Notes under the pieces: model-generated
Databases searched by the model: none
What the model saw: only the letters and a program-made list of their open reading frames with translations
Told to the model about the DNA's origin: nothing
Translations under genes and position numbers: made by a program
Origin: Bacteriovoracaceae bacterium
GTDB lineage: Bacteria; Bdellovibrionota; Bacteriovoracia; Bacteriovoracales; Bacteriovoracaceae
Length of the DNA: 5,286 bases
Reading direction: 5' to 3'
Assembly (NCBI GenBank): GCA_947448095.1
Contig: CANFNN010000216.1
Coordinates: 1 to 5,286, forward strand
In this document: in pieces, positions 1 through 5,286 of the stretch
Position numbering within the stretch: position 1 is the first letter of the stretch
Layout of the letters: each line of letters opens with the position of its first letter

Positions 1-2278
1 AAAGATCCATAATGTTATAAAATTCTGACAGATCATTTTCAACTGGCGTACCAGTTAAGCAGATGCGGAATTTGGCCTTAATTTGTCGGGCAGCATTGGC
101 TCCCAAAGAGCGAATATTTTTTAAATGCTGAACTTCATCAAAAATCAAAATATCAAAAGTTTCGTCCGCAAATGTGGAGAAAGACTCTTTTTTCATTAAT
201 CCATAACTTGTGAGAATAACTTTTGCATCAGTTTTAAATTCTCGCTCGTCACCATAATAGATGGACCAAGTGAGGTCGGAGAATTTTTCGAGTTCATTTT
301 TCCAGTTATAAAGAATTGAAACCGGACAAATGATTAATATCTTACCGACTTGATCTTTGAGAGTTTGGAGTAGCATGATGGTTTGGAGTGTTTTACCAAG
401 ACCCATATCATCGGCTAAACAAGCACCGAATTTATGTTCGTAAAGAAAACGCAACCAATTGTATCCCGCCATTTGATATGGTCTCGCGATTTCTTCATAG
501 CGCTTATCAACTTCATAGGTCGGCATATTTTCCATCGTCATAATATTATGACAAAAGTCTTCTTCTTCCTGAGTGAGTGCGCCGTCAATGCCAAGACGTT
601 TTAGTTCAAATAATTCGAAAATTCTGGATCTTTGAAGTGAGAGACCAAACTTTGATAGTCCCTTGGTTCCGGCTTCTTTCTTTTCACCTTCAAATTTCGT
701 GTATCTCTTCATGAACCGCAGAACATCTTTTTGCTCATCAGATAGAAGAACGAGGCCTTTATTGGACAAAAGAAAGTTATCCGTTATCTCAGCGTTTCTT
801 ATCACGTCCAGATCTTCATCAGAGACAACGAGATCAAGCTGGAACCAGTCCAGGCGCTCACGGTTTCTCTCGAAGCGGATAGTACTCTTCCAGGTCCGTA
901 TTTGTTGCTGGTCATAGAAGATAGGAATCTTAAGTGGAGTCAGCATTTGATAAAAAGCAGCCACACCTTCGAGTAGATTGTTTTTTGGCACTTGGAAGAT
1001 AATCTTTCGATCTTCTTTAAAATAAAAGGAAGTCTTAAAGCCTATTTCTCCAAAACTATCAAGAAAGGCCAAGAAGACTTTTCTAAATGTTTTGGTATTG
1101 AGCATGAAGACTTTTTTAAATGTGGGATCAAAAAATGGGATCTCATCATCTTTAGTGATTAAGCTGATCCACTCAGACATTAAGACTTTTTTCGATGCTG
1201 AATGCAAAAACTTTTTATGAAAGCTTGTTTCTCGCTCGAAATCCTCGATCAAGGTTTTAAAGAAGAGGAGTGCATCTGTTTTGGTTCTGAAGCTTCCCGC
1301 CCAGCCTTGTTCACTCACAAACAAGAGAAAAGGTGAGGGCATTGGGACGAGCTTTTGATCGGCCGTGAAAAGTTCCAGTTCTAAATTGAGGAAACTTTTT
1401 CGAGGTGAGGGATTAATGGAGAAGCGGTACTCCATATCTTCCACAGGAAATGAATCCCATGAGTCACCGTTTATGGTTAGATTCGCAAGTCCCTTTTCTT
1501 TGAGGGGAAGAAAAATGCGAATAAATTCCTGAATGTCTCCAACTACATCAGTTAATTTCAATTTGCTGATGAGCTCTCTGAGTTCGTTGGGAAGATCTAA
1601 GGCTTCGGCGGTCTTCCAATTAAAGAGATAAAGAACATCAAAAATGGATATCTCTTTAGACTCATTTTCCCCGTCCATTAGACTAAAGCGGTAAGAGTAT
1701 TTATCTTCCACGTAGAGTGAGTCTTTGTACTCAATGAGTTCTGTGGCAGGTATCAAATTAATGCAAAGTTTTCCTTTCCATTTTGAAGGTGCTGGAAAGT
1801 TAACCACTTTGCGATTCGTGAGAGTGTACTGGAGAGAACTAAAAGTGGAGTTCATTTTAGCGCCCGCAAGCAGGGGAGCCGCTTTAATTAATGTTCCGTA
1901 ATGCTCAACATGAACACCTTCATGGGAAATATAAGAGAGCCCAAGCGGATTAATACTTTGCGGGTTCGATTTGCCCTGCAGTTCATTGTATTTTAAAAGT
2001 AAACTGGCAGCGTGGTGGCAGGGCTTTTCAGCGTTCCATAATTTACAAGTACATTGAGTCGTTAGCTTGCCTTGCTTGAAGCTGATCTTGGATTCATAGT
2101 TTGTGTTGTTTTCAGAAATGATTCCAGAAACGACTATGTAGGTTTGGTAGCTTCCCTTCATGAAAGAAAGAGAGACTCGACCAAGTCCGATCAATTTTTG
2201 GGCTTGAAAGATGATTGCTGGCTCAAATGTCGCTCGGAGAAGTTCTTCTAGTGATTCTTTCTCGTTCGTATATTCCAT
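1..2278 (-). CDS. SWIM zinc-finger SNF2-family DNA helicase/translocase (3' end outside window)
   Basis: Predicted ATP-dependent double-stranded DNA translocase or remodeller of the bacterial SNF2 (superfamily 2) type, cytoplasmic. I translated 759 codons without a stop; the gene runs off the left edge. A SWIM zinc finger (CxC...CxH) is at C76, C78, C87 and H89. Residues 90-460 resemble no domain I can name. A DWFQLD motif (477-482) matches the segment that precedes the helicase in bacterial SNF2 proteins. Helicase lobe 1 follows: Q-like motif ARPYQMAGYNWLRFL (from about 598), Walker A DDMGLGKT (623-630), motif Ia CPVSILYNW (651-659), motif Ib LTSYG (689-693), Walker B DEVQH (714-718) followed by LKN, and motif III LTGTPVEND (741-749). 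Lobe 2 must lie beyond the edge. The start is firm: an in-frame TAA lies three codons before this ATG and a weak AAGG lies 4 nt upstream. The specific role is unknown; DNA repair or chromosome maintenance is only a guess. Confidence 0.93.
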   Translation of the reverse strand, partial: MEYTNEKESLEELLRATFEPAIIFQAQKLIGLGRVSLSFMKGSYQTYIVVSGIISENNTNYESKISFKQGKLTTQCTCKLWNAEKPCHHAASLLLKYNELQGKSNPQSINPLGLSYISHEGVHVEHYGTLIKAAPLLAGAKMNSTFSSLQYTLTNRKVVNFPAPSKWKGKLCINLIPATELIEYKDSLYVEDKYSYRFSLMDGENESKEISIFDVLYLFNWKTAEALDLPNELRELISKLKLTDVVGDIQEFIRIFLPLKEKGLANLTINGDSWDSFPVEDMEYRFSINPSPRKSFLNLELELFTADQKLVPMPSPFLLFVSEQGWAGSFRTKTDALLFFKTLIEDFERETSFHKKFLHSASKKVLMSEWISLITKDDEIPFFDPTFKKVFMLNTKTFRKVFLAFLDSFGEIGFKTSFYFKEDRKIIFQVPKNNLLEGVAAFYQMLTPLKIPIFYDQQQIRTWKSTIRFERNRERLDWFQLDLVVSDEDLDVIRNAEITDNFLLSNKGLVLLSDEQKDVLRFMKRYTKFEGEKKEAGTKGLSKFGLSLQRSRIFELFELKRLGIDGALTQEEEDFCHNIMTMENMPTYEVDKRYEEIARPYQMAGYNWLRFLYEHKFGACLADDMGLGKTLQTIMLLQTLKDQVGKILIICPVSILYNWKNELEKFSDLTWSIYYGDEREFKTDAKVILTSYGLMKKESFSTFADETFDILIFDEVQHLKNIRSLGANAARQIKAKFRICLTGTPVENDLSEFYNIMDL

Positions 2279-2282
2279 GGTG

Positions 2283-2286
2283 CCTT
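2283..2286 (-). promoter_or_regulatory. Weak ribosome binding site of the SNF2 helicase gene
   Basis: On the minus strand AAGG lies four bases before the ATG at 2278. It is a short and closely spaced Shine-Dalgarno match, much weaker than that of rpoD, which suggests modest translation. Its assignment rests mainly on the in-frame TAA that overlaps it and excludes any upstream start. Confidence 0.4.
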
Positions 2287-2306
2287 AGCTCTCAAAGTAA
2301 AAGGTC

Positions 2307-2335
2307 AGTATAGAGCAAAATGACTTGATTGCAGA
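2307..2335 (-). promoter_or_regulatory. Candidate sigma-70-type promoter for the SNF2 helicase gene
   Basis: On the minus strand a good -10 hexamer, TATACT, lies at 2312-2307, about 30 bases before the helicase start. This would give a leader of about 20 nt. The matching -35 position (around 2335-2330, TCTGCA, 17-bp spacer) agrees with TTGACA at only about three of six positions, and there is no TG extended -10. It sits just after the rpoD terminator, where a separate promoter would be expected. Such a hexamer can easily occur by chance in AT-rich intergenic DNA. Confidence 0.35.
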
Positions 2336-2336
2336 T

Positions 2337-2362
2337 AAAAAAAAGGGCCCTTTCGGGCCCTT
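2337..2362 (-). terminator. Rho-independent terminator of the dnaG-rpoD operon
   Basis: On the minus strand a perfect 8-bp stem, AAGGGCCC/GGGCCCTT (2362-2355 and 2350-2343), closes a GAAA tetraloop (2354-2351). It is followed by a run of T that makes eight in a row counting the last two stem bases (2344-2337). The hairpin starts seven bases after the rpoD stop codon. The plus-strand reading has no T tract after the stem (TTCTG), so it should work mainly for leftward transcription, ending rpoD messages before the helicase gene. Confidence 0.93.
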
Positions 2363-2369
2363 CTGAAAA

Positions 2370-4109
2370 TTAATTGTCGAGGTAAGATTTTAAAAGCTTG
2401 GCGCGACTTGGATGGCGCAATTTACGAAGAGCTTTCGCCTCAATTTGACGAATACGCTCACGAGTTACGAAGAAATCCTGACCAACTTCTTCAAGCGTGT
2501 GATCCGATTTTTCACCGATACCAAAACGCATCCGAAGGACTTTTTCCTCTCTTGGTGTAAGAGTTGAAAGAACCGAGCGGGTCTGCTCAGAAAGAGTCAC
2601 ACTCATCACAGCATCCGCAGGAGAGATGATTTTTTTATCTTCGATAAAGTCACCTAAAGATGAATCTTCTTCCTCACCAATTGGTGTTTCAAGAGAGATT
2701 GGCTCTTTAGAGATTTTGAAAACTTTCTTCACTTTATCTACGGACAATTCCATCTTGACTGCAATTTCTTCAGGAGTTGGTTCACGACCAAGCTCTTGAA
2801 TCAGTTGTCTTGAAGTCCGGGCAAGTTTGTTAATCGTCTCAATCATATGAACCGGAATACGGATTGTTCTTCCCTGATCTGCGATGGCACGAGTAATTGC
2901 CTGACGAATCCACCAAGTAGCATAAGTAGAGAATTTGTAACCACGACGGTATTCAAATTTATCGACTGCTTTCATCAAACCAATGTTTCCTTCTTGGATC
3001 AAATCCAAGAATTGAAGACCACGGTTGGTGTATTTTTTAGAAATAGAAACCACTAGACGTAAGTTAGCTTCAACGAGCTGAGATTTCGCTTTATCGGCTT
3101 TTTCCTCACCCGTGATGATAATGTTATAAACTGATTGAATATCTTCAAACGCCATACCTGCATCAATTGCAAGACGGCGAAGTTTACGAAGAATATCTTC
3201 CTGAGTTCTGACCATTTGTTCAATCTTTGCGTCAGTCGTGAAAAGGTTACGAGCAAGCTCACGCTTGAAGCCGTCATCTTCCATTAAACGGTCATAAAGA
3301 ACTTTATATTCATCGTCATTAGCGGTTTCAAGAAACTTGTAGATACGTTCTTGTTGCTCATAGAGTTCGCGGAACTGAAGGTAGTAACTTTTTACTGGTT
3401 CAGTAAAAGAGTTAATGATCTTACGGTTAAAGGTAAGGTCAACCAGCTCAGATCCCACTTTATCCATGATCTTTTGTTCAGTATTTTCCATCTTCTTAAG
3501 TGTCCCATCTTCGTTAACGATGAGGTTTAAGAGATCTTTTACGTGATCAGTAACAGCGTAAATTCTGTCACGAGTTTCATGGATTTCTTTTTCAACTGAT
3601 TCATCATCGAGACCACGAACGAGATCTTTTACGAATTCGTTTTGTTCTTCAGCTTGAATCACTCTGTTCTTAAGTTTTACAATCTCTTCAAGAGCATGTT
3701 TTGACTTAAGACAAGAAAGAACGATTTCTTTTTCACCTTCTTCAATCTCTTTAGCGATTTTTACTTCGCCTTCACGAGTGAGGAGAGCAACCGAGCCCAT
3801 TTTCTTAAGATATAATTTAACTGGATCACTGGTAGAAGCGCGAAGTTCAGCTTCCTCATCGTGAGTGAGTGGATCCTCAGCAACTTCGGTGCTAGCTTTT
3901 TCTGCTTCTTCTTCATCGACTTCAGGAGTTTTAACCTGAATACGAGCTTCTTCAATTTTTTCCATGATCTGGTCAATTGAGTTCGTATCAACAATGTTCG
4001 CAGGAATCGCGTCGTTAATTTCTTCAGGAGTAAGATACGTTTGATCTTTTCCTTTCATAACGAGACGAGAAAATTCCCGTGAGTTTAAAAATGCAACAAC
4101 GACTGACAT
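2370..4109 (-). CDS. rpoD: RNA polymerase primary sigma factor (sigma-70, RpoD)
   Basis: Housekeeping sigma factor that directs core RNA polymerase to -10/-35 promoters. All group 1 regions are visible in 579 residues: region 1.1 at about 11-60 (SRLVMKGKDQTYLTPEEIND, like the E. coli RGKEQGYLTYAEVND segment); an acidic linker (61-93); region 1.2 at about 95-128 (DPVKLYLKKMGSVALLTREGE); a helical, charged non-conserved insert (about 129-335); regions 2.1-2.4 (about 339-422), including ANLRLVVSISKKY, DLIQEGNIGLMKAVDKF and the DNA-melting and -10 recognition part YKFSTYATWWIRQAI; region 3 (about 423-500) with the finger phrase GDFIEDKK; and region 4 (about 512-579), whose -35 helix VTRERIRQIEAKALRKLRHP is canonical. 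The length is close to E. coli RpoD (613). The start is supported by AGGAG five bases upstream and by region 1.1 reaching almost to Met1; Met18 would cut into it. It lies 14 bases after dnaG and ends at a strong terminator. Confidence 0.98.
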   Translation of the reverse strand: MSVVVAFLNSREFSRLVMKGKDQTYLTPEEINDAIPANIVDTNSIDQIMEKIEEARIQVKTPEVDEEEAEKASTEVAEDPLTHDEEAELRASTSDPVKLYLKKMGSVALLTREGEVKIAKEIEEGEKEIVLSCLKSKHALEEIVKLKNRVIQAEEQNEFVKDLVRGLDDESVEKEIHETRDRIYAVTDHVKDLLNLIVNEDGTLKKMENTEQKIMDKVGSELVDLTFNRKIINSFTEPVKSYYLQFRELYEQQERIYKFLETANDDEYKVLYDRLMEDDGFKRELARNLFTTDAKIEQMVRTQEDILRKLRRLAIDAGMAFEDIQSVYNIIITGEEKADKAKSQLVEANLRLVVSISKKYTNRGLQFLDLIQEGNIGLMKAVDKFEYRRGYKFSTYATWWIRQAITRAIADQGRTIRIPVHMIETINKLARTSRQLIQELGREPTPEEIAVKMELSVDKVKKVFKISKEPISLETPIGEEEDSSLGDFIEDKKIISPADAVMSVTLSEQTRSVLSTLTPREEKVLRMRFGIGEKSDHTLEEVGQDFFVTRERIRQIEAKALRKLRHPSRAKLLKSYLDN

Positions 4110-4114
4110 AGTAT

Positions 4115-4119
4115 CTCCT
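4115..4119 (-). promoter_or_regulatory. Ribosome binding site of rpoD
   Basis: AGGAG on the minus strand, five bases before the rpoD ATG, inside the 14-base gap after the dnaG stop codon. It is a near-ideal Shine-Dalgarno with good spacing and fixes the rpoD start. Its closeness to the dnaG stop would allow ribosomes ending dnaG to reinitiate on rpoD. Confidence 0.85.
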
Positions 4120-4123
4120 AAAT

Positions 4124-5286
4124 CTAGGGCACCGTATTTTTCAGATTGTGAATCTCTCTGTCTAATTTAGAGATTTCAATCATTAACTGATCAACTTCGA
4201 TTTGAGTGTGAGAGGTCTTTTGACGATCAACTAAAGCTTTCCGCTTGTTTCTTAGTTGGTCCATCCTTAACATCACTTTATAATCCTTCAGCATGCGCTG
4301 AACGACCTTCTCGTTATACTTGTTACCGTAATTAAATAAGGCATCAGTTGCGATGTCCTTAATTTCCTTAGAGTAACCACCGGCCTGTAATTCATCTTGA
4401 ACAATGGGCACATATTCGGCTTCATCGATTTCAAAATAAATTTTAACTAGCCATTGAAACAGTCTTTTTACCTCATTGTGTCCAATATAGGCAAGAAATT
4501 CATCCCTGTTAGGATGCGTCAAGAACTCAGGATGACAGACTATTTCTCTGAGAAAAACCTTCTCAGGTTTGCTGAGTGGGCCTGATTCTTGCAATGAAAT
4601 TTGTCTATCATCACTTTGCTGTTGCTCTTCTTTTTCAATTTCTTCTTCGGTCGTTAGGATTTTAGCCTTCTCTTGAGTGGGATAAGCCTTTTCTTTTTGA
4701 CGACTTAAGTACTCTCGGTAGTCTTGCAAGATTGTCGCCGAATCTGATTTAAGCCCAAGATCTTTGGCCACACTCACGACCCTTTCAGTGGCCGCAAGGT
4801 GTTCTTTGAGAGGAGCCAGTAACTCAAAAACGCGCTGCAAGGCTTGGAGTTTTATTTCTAAGTTATCAGAGATTTTTTCTGGAATGACCTCAGCAATCAG
4901 AACATCCAGCAAAGTGGGAGCTTTTTCTTGCCTCTCAATTAAGGCCAGACGACCTTCTAAGAGCAGAAATTCATCAGGATCTTTGGCCGGCTCAAAGCTC
5001 AGATATTTCGGTAGAATCCCCAAGCTCATAAAATCAGCATTGATTTTTTTCATAGCTTTTTTGCCGGCAGCATCTGAGTCCATTCCCAAAAAAACATTTT
5101 TTGTCATATGAGAAAGTAGGCGAATCGAATGATCCGAAAGGGCCGTTCCCATGGTGCCAACGGTGTGGTGAAAGCCAAACTGGTGCATCATTATGACGTC
5201 CATGTTGCCTTCAACGATGATGACTTGATCAAGTTGGCGGATTTGGTTCTTACCAAAATAATATCCAAAAAGAATCGCCCCTTTAT
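4124..5286 (-). CDS. dnaG: DNA primase DnaG, C-terminal part (5' end outside window)
   Basis: Primase makes the RNA primers for lagging-strand replication and works with the replicative helicase DnaB. The frame is open to the right edge; 386 residues are visible, so the zinc-binding domain and the N-terminal half of the polymerase domain are missing. Numbered from the first full codon at 5284, the TOPRIM core has VIIVEGNMDVI with its metal-binding glutamate at residue 25, then GMDSDAAGKKA with aspartates 69 and 71, and KDPDEFL at 101-107, all typical of DnaG. An acidic, glutamine-rich linker (about 195-235) follows. The helicase-binding C-terminal domain is about 237-386 (KPEKVFLREIVCHPEFL, then long charged helices). 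The stretch after the TOPRIM glutamate is about 361 residues, some 45 longer than my estimate for E. coli. The Met at 5203 lies within the TOPRIM motif and is not the start. The TAG stop is 14 bases before rpoD. Confidence 0.96.
   Translation of the reverse strand, partial: KGAILFGYYFGKNQIRQLDQVIIVEGNMDVIMMHQFGFHHTVGTMGTALSDHSIRLLSHMTKNVFLGMDSDAAGKKAMKKINADFMSLGILPKYLSFEPAKDPDEFLLLEGRLALIERQEKAPTLLDVLIAEVIPEKISDNLEIKLQALQRVFELLAPLKEHLAATERVVSVAKDLGLKSDSATILQDYREYLSRQKEKAYPTQEKAKILTTEEEIEKEEQQQSDDRQISLQESGPLSKPEKVFLREIVCHPEFLTHPNRDEFLAYIGHNEVKRLFQWLVKIYFEIDEAEYVPIVQDELQAGGYSKEIKDIATDALFNYGNKYNEKVVQRMLKDYKVMLRMDQLRNKRKALVDRQKTSHTQIEVDQLMIEISKLDREIHNLKNTVP

Noticed and set aside
663..917. 84-codon plus-strand open frame
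   Set aside because: Lies antisense within the SNF2 helicase gene, is rich in S and R, and has no recognisable motif; it is a shadow of the real reading frame.
1..2278. SNF2 helicase as part of an anti-phage defence system
   Set aside because: SNF2 proteins occur in some defence systems, but no methyltransferase, nuclease or other partner is visible and the neighbours are housekeeping genes. The gene continues outside the window, so it is not excluded, only unsupported.
2847..3056. 69-codon plus-strand open frame
   Set aside because: Antisense to the most conserved part of rpoD (region 2), whose constraint fully explains the sequence.
3053..3277. 74-codon minus-strand open frame in another phase
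   Set aside because: Overlaps rpoD in a different frame, with no own ribosome binding context or family resemblance.
3761..3994. 77-codon minus-strand open frame in another phase
   Set aside because: Out-of-frame reading of the rpoD N-terminal acidic region; the lysine/leucine-rich composition is a by-product of glutamate codons.
4270..4282. TATAAA-like -10 within dnaG as an internal rpoD promoter
   Set aside because: No acceptable -35 hexamer at 16-18 bases; E. coli has an internal promoter in this region, but I cannot support one here.
4287..4302. Inverted repeat TTCAGC-4-GCTGAA
   Set aside because: Six-base arms inside the dnaG coding sequence with no T tract and no promoter or operator context; expected by chance.
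4764..5111. 115-codon plus-strand open frame
   Set aside because: Antisense to the dnaG TOPRIM and downstream region; the conserved primase motifs on the other strand explain it.
5201..5203. ATG as the start of dnaG
   Set aside because: The reading frame stays open upstream to the window edge, and those 27 codons encode family sequence ending in VIIVEGN, which includes the catalytic glutamate of TOPRIM.

Overview
This window reads almost entirely on the minus strand and holds three genes in the transcription order dnaG (partial), rpoD (complete), and a large SNF2-family helicase with a SWIM zinc finger (partial). It looks like a conserved chromosomal housekeeping locus rather than a mobile or accessory island. 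I see no tRNA or rRNA, insertion sequence, CRISPR array or phage gene.

Organism: a Gram-negative bacterium of moderate to low GC (about 40%, estimated by eye from a few rows). The dnaG-rpoD order is the core of the 'macromolecular synthesis operon'. The sigma factor has region 1.1, a roughly 200-residue non-conserved insert and a C-terminal region 4 with phrases (EKSDHTLEEVGQDF, SPADAV) that I associate with the old delta-proteobacteria. With the low GC, a Bdellovibrionota (Bacteriovorax/Peredibacter-like) origin is a reasonable guess, but it is inference only.

Layout in transcription order: 5286-4124 is the C-terminal two thirds of DNA primase, covering the TOPRIM catalytic core, an acidic linker and the helicase-binding domain. 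Its start lies beyond the right edge. A 14-base gap carries the rpoD Shine-Dalgarno. 4109-2370 is a complete 579-residue primary sigma factor. Seven bases after its stop sits a strong intrinsic terminator (8-bp GC-rich stem, GAAA loop, T tract). The rest of the 91-bp gap contains a possible weak promoter. From 2278 the SNF2 helicase begins and runs off the left edge after 759 codons, within the first helicase lobe just past motif III.

Together, dnaG and rpoD form a replication-priming and transcription-initiation operon with closely spaced cistrons. The helicase follows in the same direction but is separated by the terminator, so it is probably a separately transcribed neighbour. Its cellular role cannot be read from this window.
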